Assembly: GCA_009869945.1 (NCBI GenBank)
Contig: WIXG01000295.1
Location: forward strand, 35,529 to 99,528
Reading direction: 5' to 3'
Origin: Mesaphorura yosii
Lineage: Eukaryota > Arthropoda > Collembola > Poduromorpha > Tullbergiidae
Length of the DNA stretch: 64,000 bases
The position numbers were made by a program, and so were the translations under genes. Each line of letters opens with the position of its first letter. The first letter of the stretch is position 1. The notes under the pieces are model-generated. The model ran no database searches. It had not been told where the DNA came from and saw only the letters and a list, made by a program, of their open reading frames with translations. Shown here one piece after another: positions 1 to 11,889 of this stretch.

Positions 1-3000
1 CATTCACTGACAAACTGAAGTTCCTGATTGAGAAGCAAGGAGCGGACTGCCACGCGGTGGACATGGAAAAGTGTAACGCGGTATGTTGTCAATAATTATG
101 CACACGGTTTGCGTTTAAGATTTTATGATTTATTGCCAATATCTTTGATTTTAGTTGGGTTTATTGGTGACGTTGGAAGCGAAGGAACTTGTAAAGAGGA
201 TGTTTTGCTATGAATGGGTCCGAAAAGAGCTAGCAAAGGTACGCAGCTATTCAGATTGAGACAGATGAAATTATACTCGAAGTTTCCGTACGGCATTTTT
301 CTTTAATTCAGAGCCCGAAACACAAAAAATTTGGGACGAAAGAAAATCCGTTGTTATCTGCTTTAATGCCTCAGGAATCTTACTCTACTGATTATTCTTA
401 TGAAGAGGTACAGTAAAACCTAATTCACAGTTTGTTGTACAGGCTCTGGCGTAAAGTTTACATTTTGGTCAACTAATTTTTAGCTCGTAAAGAACCGCAC
501 AGCCATTCGTGATGCGGTACTCCTCCTGCTAAAACACGGTTGCAATCCAAATGCAATGAACACCCACGGTGCATCTCCAATCAGTATTGCTTACCTGGTT
601 GGATGCACTGAACTCGTTTCATTGTTCCAAGAAAATGGGTTTGGCGTTACAAGCATTCATGTCACGCGTGAAGGTGACACTATCCTTCACTGCCTCGTCA
701 AACTAATTTGTTCGACAAGACCTACAGCGTATCGCATGCAACTCAAAGATTTTCTACGAAACAACACTACCAAAGATCCAGCCGTGCTAAAACTATTTCA
801 AGACATGAGCAGGATGCCGAACAAGGCTGGGCAAACCCCGTTGCACCATTTGCTTCAAAATTTTACCGATGCAAGTCTTCTTGAGAACGCAGCATTGAGA
901 GCCATGAACAACTATTACGAGGAAACGTTGTCATTGCTCGTCAACGACCTAAATTCGGACGTGAACGCCGCTACCGCCAATAAAGCAAAAGATTCACCGC
1001 TGCATTTGGCTGTCCAACGAGAAACATTTACGATCGAATCAATTCAGCAACTGCTGTCAAAGATGCCTGACTTGGACTGCCTGAATAATGAATTGAAAAC
1101 ACCATTGGTAGTAGCAATTGAAAACAAGAGGGAGGCAGCTGCAAAGTTTCTCATTCAATCTGGAGCAAATGTAAACTTCGTCTCTCGAAGACACCAAAAC
1201 AAATCAATCCTCATCTTGGCCGCTGAGAATTTCTGCAATGAATTCAACATCGTACCAAGTTTGATACAGAAGAATGTGCAGCTTAACACGTTCGACAACA
1301 AAACTGGAAATTCTGTTTTGCATTTGTTGGCGGTGAAACCTAATGTACCAAACGTTGCCGACGCATTCAAGAAACTAATCGCTGCTGGTTGTGACGTCAT
1401 GAAGGAAAATGTGCACGGACAAACTCCGCTTCACGTGGTGGTCAATGAAAGAGCAGGCGAAACTGATGTTTCATACGACTTGGAAGAACTGATCATTGAA
1501 GCTAATCCGAAGTCACTGATTCAGCAAGATGGAAAGGGAAGAACTCCATTACATTACACATTTGTGAAACAGTCGAAGAAGAGCAAGACCGAATACCCGT
1601 TTGCTCCTGCTCCGGATAAACCATTCATAAAGATTGATCCAATTGAATTGGTGGCACTGTTTACCAGATCAATGAAGGACTTGGCTGCATCGCCACAATC
1701 AATCTTCGCCAAAGACGTTCATGGGGCCACACCATTGCACTACGCCGCCCAGTGTGGGTCAATCATTTGTATTTCACTCTTAATTTCTGAACTGAAGGCG
1801 AGCAATTCCCGTGCAAGTATTGACGAGCGTGATGAGGAAGGAAATACTGCGTTTGCGCTAGCCGTTTGGAAAGGCAACGACGGAGCTGCTCTGCAGTTTC
1901 AACAGAACGGGGCGGACTTCTTGTGTGCACTGAACACTTACAAACAGCATAAAACCCAACGTCCGCATGAATTTGAATGGAGGCACGTTGCACAAGTTCG
2001 AGCTGAAACTCAGCGGGAGCTTAAAATCAGCCTCAAGTATCCAATCATTCAAGAAGTGATGAATCAGAATCATCAGGGAATCCTTCATTTGATGCTGGAG
2101 AAACTGAACATGATGGGCAGCGGTCATGGAATTATTAATGCGGTCGAGGCAGCTCTGAAAACAAAACGATTCAAATTGGCTCTCAAACTGCTGCACCGAG
2201 TAAAATCGTTCAGTAGTTCGTTGCAATCGAAGAGTGCTGGAACCCTTTTCCATGTTATGGGGAAGACAACGGACGCGACTCAGCAAGCGGAAGTGGTGCA
2301 ATCTTTAATATCGAAGAACGTTTCCTTGCAAGCACTCGATGAATTTGGTGCGAATGCAATAATTTACGCTGCAATTAATTGGAACACGGAACTATGTGAA
2401 GAATTCACACGTGTGCTTGGATTGGAGGAAGTGTCAAGAATGAGACCCGACCATTTCCGCAGAACTCCGTTTTCGGCTCTGTTTTGGAAACTGGTTAAGA
2501 AGTTCAAGCAACCTCTTCCGGAAGGGATCAAGACATGGGCCGAAGACTTGCTCCGGTCTGGCGCGTCACCAAACGTGCTCACAAGTTACCCAATTGTTTT
2601 GTCAACTTCTCCCGGGATTGGCTATCTGCTGATTGACGATAACAAAAACAACCATAACACAATGACTACGCCTTTGATAATGGCAGTGCTGAGCAGAAAC
2701 TACGACGCTGTCAAATGGTTGCTGAGTTTGTGTGTATCGGCCGGGGAAGGAAAAATGAAAATTGAGTTGGACGCGCAAGATGAGCTGGGAAGAACTGCTC
2801 TCATGCACGCCGTAAAATTGGTACATTGCTGCATATACACATTTTGAGTAGTTTAAACTTTATAGAAATATTAATTTCTTGATTTCACAGAATGATATTA
2901 AGATGGTGAAGCTTCTGCTCAACTATCGCGATTACGATGAAGAATTAGACATAAGGCCTTGGTATGAGAGTTCCCAAAAGAAAAAGAACGCGAAAGGAAC

Positions 3001-5544
3001 CGCTTTCACCGCTATTACCACACCGAGCCTGAAGATTGCGGACGCGAAGGGTTGGACCGTATTGCATCATTTGGTTTGTCCTTTGGTGTCATCTGTGGGC
3101 CCAATCTGCTACTCTAACAGCTTTAGAATTTTGCAACTCCTTGCCAGTAGTATGGGATTGGAAGGATTGGCGTCCTTGGATGTTGGAATGCGAAACTCGA
3201 TTCACTCAGCGTTTGAACTGGTCAAATCAAATTCGAAGTATCAGCCGATCATTGAACAACTTGAACAAATTCTTCGGATTGCAGGCCACCAAAAGAGTAA
3301 ACATACGCCGTCGTACGAATTTGTCAGAGTATCACGAGCTGATAATTTCGATCCAGAGTTGGTAGAAGCGGTCACAAACGATGCCAGCCTTAGTTCACGT
3401 GAAATCTTGAAGAAAGTGCAAGGAAACGAAAGCACCGATATGGAAGTCGATAGAGCTCAGCCCAACAACGTCAAATTCCTACTGAAACCAGATCCCCTCG
3501 CCGGGCTTAAGAAGGGACATGCGATCATTATTCAAGACACCACTCAAGACAACCTGCCATTTGATGTTCTTCTGACGCATGTCGATCTTGCGTACGGGCA
3601 GTATGGCCTTTATAATTTCTACAAGATGCAAATGATAAAACAGACCAAAGGCAAAGAGCTCATCTTGCTCTTCACTCGCTGGGGTCGTGTCGGTGACCAA
3701 GGTCAATATCAGAAAACTCCGTTTCCGGACGAAGAATCTGCGATAAAAGAGTTCAAGAAAATATTCCGCGCGAAAACTGGCAACAACTGGGAAGCGCTGG
3801 ACCAATTCAAACCCTTGGCAAAGAAGTACAGACTCGTAAACTTGGAACGAAGGAAGGGTGGAAAGGATCAGTTGAGCAAAGTCAAAGTTGACTTTGGAGT
3901 AATTGAGAAAGCCGAGAAGATTCGTTCCAAAATCGGTGATGAGAAGGTTCTCAATTTGGTGAAGAAACTTTGTCTTGTGCATAAAAAAACCGCGGGCAAG
4001 CCGAAAGAACAAGGAGACACCGGCATCGACGAGGAGAATGAAATTGGCCCTGATGTCGTATCAAATGAAAATGAGGACCAAGATCTTGTGGTGGATGAAG
4101 AAGGGCAGGGAGCAACGACCAGCCTCCAACTACCAGTCATGTCAAGGCCAAATGTTGCCGGTGGAAGTCCCGAAATCGAAAGGTCATCAGGCTCAAATGA
4201 AGATACAGACGCTGTTGAGGAAGAAGAGGAAGAGGAGGAAAATGAGGATTATAAGGAAGGGTCTGATTTGCCTCTTGCACTGTTGAACAAGGAAGTATTA
4301 GAGAAAGGTGAGTCCAGAACCTCAAACAAAATTTCAGTTACCATTCTTTTCATGCGATACTAACATTTTCCTTGTGATTTGCAGGCAATGAAATTCTTAA
4401 CGAGATATCGGAGCTCGTACTGCGAAAAGGAAAAATGCAAAGCAAACAGAATGCGGACACAAGCAATAATGAAGAATACACAGAAATTTACAACTCTTTG
4501 ATAAAGCTAAGTGAAGAATATTTCTCGTTAATTCCGGTCCGCGGATTTTCATTTGAGAGAATCGAACCAGTATTTGACGTGAACAAACTACGCGAAACTC
4601 AGCTACAAATTCATCATCTCGTTCACCTCGAGTATGCCACAAAGGCTCTTCTTGGTTCGCAGCTGAGGGCGAACGCAATCAACCCGTACGATTATGTCTA
4701 CAAGAGTCTAAGTACAAAGATCGAGGTATTGGATCCTAACACTGACGAAAGTCAACTGATTCTTCAATACATTCACAATACTGGTGGCTCCAAGCCGCCA
4801 ACCGTGGAGGCTTTGTATCGTGTGGAGCGACATGATGAAATGAGAGCCTTGAAAGAAACAGGAATTGATAACCGCTGGCTGCTCTGGCATGGTACAAGCG
4901 CGAAAAACGTTCTAAGTATTTTGCACAGCGGGCTGCAGGCTGTGCCACTTGGTGCTAGGTTGAGTGGATCTGCATTTGGCAAGGTAAGATATTGTGCAAT
5001 TGGATTGGTTAGGCTCTACCGTTCTTCGCGAGAACCCGTACTATAATGTCTTCTTTCTGTTCTATCTCGTAGGGAATTTATTTCGCGGACATGTTTGAGA
5101 AGAGCAATAACTTCTGTTCCAACGATGACCAGACAGGGGACTCCTCCAAATACATGCTCCTTTGTGAAGTTGCGTTGGGCAAATTCCAAGATGTGAGTGT
5201 TTCCCGAATATATGGAAGTACGTATGACACCGTGGATCCAGAGTTCAACAGTTTTAAAACATGCGATTCAGAGTATGAGCCAGATCCCGGGACGACCATC
5301 TTCTGGAACGGTAATTTGCCTGCCGAAGTCTTAGCATTGCAACACAAAGAAAGGTACTTCTCTATAATTGGTCTACCTTTCTACAGGGCGTCATGTTCCA
5401 TTGGGACAGAAGACAAAGTACTTTTTCGAGCCGAGGACGAATGAAGATGACCCTTACTTGTATTACGGGTTGGACTATAATGAATACGTGGTGTTTAATC
5501 CCAATCAAGTTTGTCTGCGATATTTGGTACAATTTCACGACTGA
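1..5544 (+). CDS. pme-5: PME-5-type poly(ADP-ribose) polymerase (ankyrin-WGR-PARP), 5' end outside window
   Basis: An ADP-ribosyltransferase that would attach ADP-ribose from NAD to proteins, probably in nuclear or stress signalling. Exons by frame: 3-80, 155-238, 312-407, 484-2820, 2891-4307, 4385-4983, 5073-5310 and 5387-5544; phases join throughout, giving about 1668 residues in the window. From the N-terminus it holds many ankyrin repeats (484 to about 3000, with TPLHH, SPLHLAV and TPLHYA signatures), a WGR domain (about 3560-3850, FTRWGRVGDQGQ), an acidic Glu-rich linker (about 4210-4260), a PARP regulatory helical domain (about 4385-4700) and the catalytic domain. The H-Y-E triad is intact: His in LLWHGTS, Tyr in GIYFADM, Glu in YNEYVVF, so polymer synthesis is plausible. 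Vertebrate tankyrases lack WGR, which favours the PME-5 subfamily. The last junction (AACG to GGCGT) restores the conserved end of the fold; the continuous frame there is false. The start lies upstream of the window. Confidence 0.92.
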
Positions 5545-6078
5545 GCGTGCGAAATGGCCTTTCGGAAATTCTTGCCTTGAATATTAATGATAATGATAAC
5601 CAATTATGAATTCAACGCAGCTAGTTTGCAAGGCTCATTGCGTACTACTAATGATTAATTTTATCTAGCTAATTTTACCAATTGGTGCTTTGATTGCAAT
5701 TAAACTTAACCTCAGCCTGCTTTACTTTTACTCACGTTCATTTCTTTTATTTTCAAGGCTGAAAAATGGGAAAATAGTGAATCATGATTCATTTAGACTT
5801 ACGAAAAGCATGCATTGCCTTGTGAAAATGTGATGAAATAAAGAAAAATTCAAGAAACACAATATTACTGTGTATTGATTTAATGAAAGCACTAACAACA
5901 TCAACGTACTGTGATCAGATCGATTCAATAAAGGAGGGAGTATCTTCAAGTTGTTCTCAAGTTGCTGTTACTTTCATCGAATTTATCGACAAAACATGAG
6001 AACGATGAAATAACAAGGAAATTCTCCAATCTTTGCAGCCATCTTAACCTTGAATTGTCTTAAATAAAGTACAGCGCC
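5545..6078. other. 3' UTR and spacer after PARP
   Basis: AT-rich, with no coding potential seen. It holds the two AATAAA signals and a third (6063-6068) just before the next ORF. Confidence 0.6.
5837..5842 (+). promoter_or_regulatory. AATAAA polyadenylation signal of the PARP gene
   Basis: AATAAA lies 293 bp after the PARP stop; a second copy is at 5927-5932. Placement fits the 3' end of the transcript. Confidence 0.5.
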
Positions 6079-6948
6079 ATGCACGGCAAGCCGACAGCAG
6101 TTGCATTAGCGCATCCGTGGCCACCACTTCCAACCAACTTGACCAAGCGACAAGTGCTTCGATTTCTATCCAGTGAGAAAAACCAACACCAAAATGGCAA
6201 CTGCATCGGCAGCGACGATCTCGAAGACATAAAGAGAGCTAAGGAATTCGTTGATCAGGAAAAGCGACCGCTCAAAATGGCTCCGGACTCAACCGAGAAG
6301 GAATTGATCAGTGAAATCGAACTTGCTATCTATTGGGACCGCCACGCGTATGAGTTCAAGCCCAAGCGCAGTAACAGCGCAGACCCGATCCGAAAGTTCA
6401 AATCCATGAGTTCATTAATTGACAAGAAGTTGAACACAGCTGATGTTGGTGTGCAAAAGGATTTGTTTGAGGACACAGCAGACGAATTCGAGAATGAGAA
6501 ACGACTTCGCTTACTGCAAATTGAGCGTAAGAATGCGTCCAGCCAAACCGCCGACCTTCGTGACGCGCCATGTCAATGCTACTGCTGGAAACATCAGCCC
6601 CATCCAAGATTAGTTCGTTCGAGGAGTGCTGTCCCAAAATTAGTCAAGTGTATGAGTACAAATACAGTGGACGAAGGCGAGCGACCGAATCCGCGACCGT
6701 GGCGCGACTGCTGCAAAGACAAATACTTGACGTCAAATCCCGTCCCTAAGATATTGCGCTGCAAACAAGTTGAATCAAATCACATGAATTTACAGAAGAG
6801 GAACCCAGCCTTAAAATTCAACACCAAACCGAAGAAATCAACTGAATACACCGCCAACTTTCGCAACCCATTCAAAATCGGAGACGCTGAGAGCAGAATC
6901 CTGAAATCCAAAGTACTAAATCGGTGTTTTGAATGTTCAAGAAAATGA
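6079..6948 (+). CDS. Unknown intronless basic protein, 289 aa
   Basis: I do not recognise this protein. It is a single uninterrupted frame of 290 codons including the stop, the only clear intronless gene in a window where all others are split. It is charged and Lys/Arg-rich, without a signal peptide or membrane span. Cys-rich spots occur mid-protein and later (CQCYCWK, RDCCKD, CFECSRK near the end), and there are many Pro and Asn residues. The first ATG of the frame was taken as the start; it follows a C-rich GCC context. Intron absence could mean a retrocopy or a germline/testis-type gene, but neither is shown. Length well above chance and biased amino-acid composition argue that it is real. 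Confidence 0.6.
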   Translation: MHGKPTAVALAHPWPPLPTNLTKRQVLRFLSSEKNQHQNGNCIGSDDLEDIKRAKEFVDQEKRPLKMAPDSTEKELISEIELAIYWDRHAYEFKPKRSNSADPIRKFKSMSSLIDKKLNTADVGVQKDLFEDTADEFENEKRLRLLQIERKNASSQTADLRDAPCQCYCWKHQPHPRLVRSRSAVPKLVKCMSTNTVDEGERPNPRPWRDCCKDKYLTSNPVPKILRCKQVESNHMNLQKRNPALKFNTKPKKSTEYTANFRNPFKIGDAESRILKSKVLNRCFECSRK

Positions 6949-7185
6949 GATCATTTACTCAAATACAAGTGTTAGTTTCTTACTCTAGGACACAACACAA
7001 CATGATTACACGATGAACAATCATAATCATACAATCTCAATTTCTGAATTCTTCGAATACTAAGGAAGAAAGTTAGTCAATACTTAAGTCTAGAAGAGTA
7101 GCTCCGTCATCCTTATCATTTGCCACCACGCACACAGTAATCAGTAGTAGTAATTAGGTCATTACTACAACTCTCATCTGATTCA

Positions 7186-8432
7186 TCATTCTGAGCTAGG
7201 CTTGGGACTCGAGCTACAGAATTTTCTGTCTGGTGGAATTTGTAAAAGTGTATCAAAATATTTGAACAATTTTTCAACGCTAGGCGTGTACTTTAAGAGG
7301 AACACAGTATACGTGAAATAAATCAATAGCATACTGTTGTAGAAATTGTTGCTTCTTGCGATTTCATTGTGCTCTGCAAAAATGATCATTCTCTTGTCGC
7401 AGTCGCCATTAATTAAGTTGCCTTCTAGGATAAGAATGTATGGGTGACCAGGAAGATTTCTTTTCTTTGCTCCTCTTTCTCCGGTCTAAAGATAAATCAT
7501 AATAACAATCAATTAATTTAAACATGCCTGACCCAACCAATATAAAGCAATTCTAATAAAATTACCTCGTTTTCAGTATCGTCCCCAAGATCAAAGAATC
7601 TGTACAACTCTCCATAATTCATAGTCACGTCAACGTCTAGGAGGTCATGCAACAATAGCAACAGACCCACGTTCATTCGTAAATCTGTAAAAGCAAACGC
7701 ACAAAGTTAGAATAGAAAGTCAATTAAACGGAGGCGGCTTGCTCATCATGCCAGACCTTTATATTCCGTGTGACCTTTCGTCGATTTCGCTTGTTCCAGA
7801 GCATCGAGTGACCTCTTACACAACGGATACTGCTGTGCAATTTTGCCCAATACATCGTCCTCCCTTAAATACCAATCCAGCAGTGGCTGTAACTTCATAT
7901 CGAGGTCGACCGGATCCACTTTTGTAAGGAGCTTAAACTCCAACTTCAGCTGGGAATAGCGGCATACAGGCATAATTTGGTTTAGGCACTGCCGATGCAA
8001 GAGCGCAAGAACAGAATTTGGAACTGATTACAATTTCCTACGTACCAGAGCTGAGAATCCTAGTGCTGGATAGGCTCTTAGGATTGCATGAATATACGGG
8101 TTTTGTTGAATCCAATAGCGTCGTTGAAAAAAAGTTTGCGTCATTATGCTTCCCAACATCGCCATTCTCGGTTGGACGTCGGTGGTTTCTCGTAGCATGC
8201 GGATGCAGACCTGACTTTTTGTGAATGGGGGCAATTTGACCAACCAGCTCCTTCCTTTGGTCGTGATTTTCAGATTCACTTTTGGTTTCTTCGCTTTAGG
8301 CTCTTCCGGTCCCGGTTGTTCTTCAAGTTTTTCAGGAAAATCATCCGTCTCGTACTCGAGGTAGTTGTCTGGCCGAGTTGACTTTCTGCATGATCTTCGA
8401 AGCCAGCGGTTTTTTTGACGTCTGGTACTCAT
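7186..8432 (-). CDS. SAMD3-like C-terminal region protein, 332 aa
   Basis: Four minus-strand exons join in frame: 8046-8432, 7757-7949, 7566-7684 and 7186-7485, all with GT-AG borders, giving 332 residues. The N-terminus is basic (STRRQKNRWLRRSCRKS), then acidic. The middle has the pattern TFFQRRYWI..P.I..I...YPAL followed by LEFKLLT and a helical stretch, and the end has HPYILILEG with a predicted all-helical tail (about residues 230-310). From memory this matches the conserved C-terminal region of fish and invertebrate SAMD3-like proteins (TF..RR.....P......WPALF...), a family of unknown function often present in many copies. No SAM domain is visible. It is divergent with the SDR gene upstream and convergent with the unknown ORF at 6079. 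Assignment is by pattern only; a database profile search would settle it. Confidence 0.6.
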
Positions 8433-9957
8433 GCTGGGCGAATTCGGAGGTCAGAATTGAGAAAGCTGGATTTGGAGGGCACGCGATTACTCGATTCGAT
8501 GGCTGCTTTTCAATGGGTTGTGCGCTGATGGTTTGTGCTGGTTAACTGCGAATTATCCCCGTCCACAATTGCCAATGGCAGGTTTCAGCAAATTAAACAC
8601 AAATCACCACGGGACCGGATTTAGTGGATCAGACACACAAGACTACATTGATGGCGACAGAATGACGAAATGACAACTCGAGCGTACAACTTAGACAAAT
8701 GAAAGCGTGCTCTGCTAGACAGTTCACAACGTAATTGCAACGCAACTAATGAACACTGGCAGGTTCATTCCGCCAGCCAGGGTTGACGGAATGAGGAACC
8801 CTTTCTCCACTTCATTTGCATTGAAAAAACGAAAAAATAAAAGTCATGAGCAAGTTGAGAAAGGCTTTACAGTTCATTCTAAGATGGCTGCACTTTATTG
8901 TTAGAGCTCTCCTACTATGTTGTGCATTTGTGATTTTTCAGAAAAATTAAAATCTTTAAAGTGTACGGGACCGATTGCTTCTTCCATTAACCGAATTATA
9001 CATTCGTAGATAGTTATACTTTTATGCGTCGAACTTTGGCTAATGAGACAGACACTCAAGTCTATTATTGCATTGCATCATTTGACCTTGTTCTCTATGA
9101 AAGTCGTTTACCAACGAACGGACTCGCCAGTTAACGGGACCTGCTTCGCTTCGCAAACTTTGGAACCAAACACGTACGTGTTAAGGAACTTCATGTGATT
9201 ATCACGCGAGAACCGATAGCTAGTGCCATTTGATGAATAATGCTGTGCAGTTAATTCGCCCGCATATTATCTGTCAATTTCAATGTCAGTAGTTGTTCTT
9301 TGTTGACCTTCACCTGCGGATTCACACCAACGTTCCCAGTTGCAAATGCGCAAAAGAAGCAGCTGCTGAAATCGTCTAAAGTTATACCTTAACAGATGTT
9401 AGTCGTGTAGTCGCGTTAGAAAATTAAGATTACTGTAAGTGTTTAAATTAAAAGTCAGGCTCATCTCTTTGCTATTACACATCACGCACCAAGTTGCCAA
9501 CACCATTTAACATCTACGCTAATTAGTATGGAATGAATCATAATTCACGCATTAAGCTGATCTTCATCCTCATCGCATCCAGCAACCAGCAACCGGTGAA
9601 GCGAATGGGATTTGTAATGATGAGAGACCGACACTGAAGGGAGAATCATGTCCTTGTCAGCTGTTTGAATGGATACAACCTTGAACACACTTCGCAATTA
9701 TGAAAACACATGTTCATTGTGCCTGCTAAGCTGCTAACTGCTTACTTGCTTGCGTAGCAGTCAGTCAAGCGAATAAATATTTATCAGCAGTTACGTAACT
9801 GAACATCTAATTCGCATATGTGTTGAATTGCCTGAATTGCCATTAAGTGCAAGCGGATTTCTTCGTTTATCGTTCCAGTAAGCGGTTCTCGCTCGTACTG
9901 TGCTAATTCCTGATTAGACCGGCAACTCACTGTGACAGGCTTGAATAAGTTTCTACA
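8433..9957. other. Intergenic region between divergent genes
   Basis: About 1.5 kb between the minus-strand SAMD3-like gene and the plus-strand SDR gene, so it should hold both promoters. I see no coding, RNA gene or repeat structure I can support. Confidence 0.5.
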
Positions 9958-10948
9958 ATGGCAACGAAACAAGGGCGACTCGAAGGGAAGATTGCTTTCA
10001 TCACGGGAGCCGGGCAAGGTACGTCCTCGAGTCCAGGTTGTTCAAACACGGAAATATAAACAATCCAAACTTACTCTGGTTTGGTTTCTAGGAATTGGGC
10101 GTGCGTCAGCACTGCTCTTTGTACAGGAAGGAGCTCAAGTAATCGCCACCGACATTGATCCGTCAAAGTTGCAGGACCTAGGAAAGGTGAAAGGCGTGAT
10201 CAAGACGGCCAAGTTGGATGTGACGAAGAAGGATGAAATAGTCGCACTGGCGAAGGAAATTGCAAAGATTGATATTATCTTCAACTGTGCTGGGTACGCT
10301 TGTGTGTGACCTGCCCAACTCATGACTTTTGGTCTAGCTTGTGCTAGCTAACACATTCTCTTTCAGGATTGTTCCCGGTGGTTCCATTCTTGAGACAGAT
10401 GACGCAACTTGGGATCTAACCCTTAACCTAAACGTGAGATCAGCATTCCACGTGTGCCAGGCACTCATTCCAATCGTACTGAAGAATGGCAACAGTTGCT
10501 CCATCATCAACATGTCCAGCATGGCATCTTCGTTGAAGGGAGTCGAAAACCGGTTCGCATACTCCGTGTCCAAAGGAGCGTTGAACGCCCTGACGAAGGC
10601 AATCGCCGCTGATTTCATCGGCCAGAAAATACGCGTGAATGCAATTTGCCCTGGCACAGTTGACACGCCAAGTTTCCGTGGCCGTGTTGACTCAGCCGAG
10701 GATCCGAAGAAGGCAATGTCCGACTTCATAGCAAGACAGAAAATGGGCAGGCTGGGCACGGCTGAAGAAATTGCAGCGTTGGCTCTTTATCTGGCGAGTG
10801 ATGAGGTAGGTCACACGATTAGATCACGTTCAAAGTCCAACTGATAAGATAGGGTGTGTAATGTAATGCTCGCTTTGAATCTTGTGCTTTACAGTCGGCC
10901 TACATGACTGGACAAACACTGGCGATTGATGGAGGCTGGAGTCTTTAG
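9958..10948 (+). CDS. BDH2: Short-chain dehydrogenase, BDH2/DHRS6 type
   Basis: NAD-dependent oxidoreductase of the cytosolic type-2 3-hydroxybutyrate dehydrogenase (DHRS6) family, to which ketone-body and 4-oxoproline/siderophore-related activities have been assigned. Exons 9958-10018, 10092-10293, 10367-10805 and 10895-10948 join in frame. The nucleotide-binding TGAGQGIG loop is split by the first intron; the family features IATDI, NCAG, LNVRS, NMSSMASS and YSVSK (Ser-Tyr-Lys catalytic set) are all present, followed by CPGTVDTPS and the typical last residues DGGWSL. Length (251 aa) is close to BDH2. The first exon starts at the ATG directly before the RLEGK strand. It runs convergently into the secreted-protein gene at 11126-11889. 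Confidence 0.92.
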
Positions 10949-11002
10949 AGGAAATTGCTGTTAATGGTTAATAATTGCAACTTAATTAAAGGAATTGTTC
11001 AA

Positions 11003-11015
11003 AATAAAATTTATT
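11003..11015. promoter_or_regulatory. Back-to-back AATAAA signals shared by convergent genes
   Basis: AATAAA on the + strand at 11003-11008 serves the SDR gene (55 bp after its stop). Its reverse complement TTTATT at 11010-11015 serves the minus-strand secreted-protein gene (about 110 bp after its stop). Confidence 0.65.
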
Positions 11016-11125
11016 AAAGCACATGATGGATACTTGTCCAAGCAGTCATTCCGCTTGGGAGTAGATTGGTCAAACTTCTGTGATTCTCACCGGTATGAAC
11101 AGGAACGGCCAGCTCAAGCCGACTT

Positions 11126-11889
11126 TTAATTTGTGCCGAGAACCTTTTCTTCACACATCTGCGTTAAAGAAAGGAAAATGCACATTTTGAGATTTTTGCC
11201 AGCCACCAATGTGAAAGAAGTCTGGAAATGTCTGGTACTGAATTTTACCCTCGTTAACTGGTTAACTTACGTTGACAAGGTCCAGAGCCTTATTCATGTC
11301 CATCTTGGCCTTTCGAAATTCCATCGCCAAGCACATTGCGTACTGTAATGTATTACAGTCACGAGAAAGTAAATGCCGTTTACAAAAGAGTAATGATGAC
11401 TAAAAACCGGACGTTGGAGTTACAGCTTTAACTATTTTTTTCGCATGCTTACTTGTGGGAATTTGTAGATTTCTCGACACGACTGCTTCAGATTCTCCGG
11501 AGTATTCAGAATATACCCGTTCACCCGCTTCTGGCATTTGACGAAGAGCTTAATTCCGCCGTTCTGCGAGAAAGACCGAAGCACAGTTAAAGTTAAAGTC
11601 TGTAAACTCCTTGAAGTTTTGATGTTCTTACCGGCGCAGCGTTGTAGCAGTCGAAGAACTTTTGAGCGTCCCATTTACTTAGCCTCGGCCCAGTACACAG
11701 TCGTTTTATGACTCGGAACGTTGACATGAGCCCGTATGGAGTCGGAAGAGATATCCCACCTCCTCCACCTCCACCACCGCCACCTCCTTTGCTACCACCA
11801 TTGCCACCGGCTCCTTTTCCGCCACAGCTGCTCTCACTCAGAATGCAGGCCAATACTGCCACGACCAACGCGAGTCTCAACAATTTCAT
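11126..11889 (-). CDS. Small secreted Gly-rich and Cys-containing protein, 157 aa
   Basis: Not a family I recognise. Four minus-strand exons (11632-11889, 11453-11563, 11271-11342, 11126-11158) join without a frame break. The protein begins with a clear signal peptide (MKLLRLALVVAVLACILSES), followed by a run of glycines (about residues 23-45, with 11 consecutive Gly) and then a helical domain with six spaced Cys (RLC, FDC, VKC, QSC, AMC, NMC), suited to three disulfides. It should be extracellular. The spacing W..QKFF.C before a helical bundle recalls small arthropod haemolymph or odorant-binding-like folds, but I cannot assign it. It is tail to tail with BDH2. The glycine run gives a false proline ORF on the other strand. 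Confidence 0.72.

Noticed and set aside
5091-5444. Continuous reading of the PARP exon past 5310
   Set aside because: It replaces the conserved PARP C-terminus (YNEYVVF) with an unrelated tail; splicing 5310 to 5387 restores the family end.
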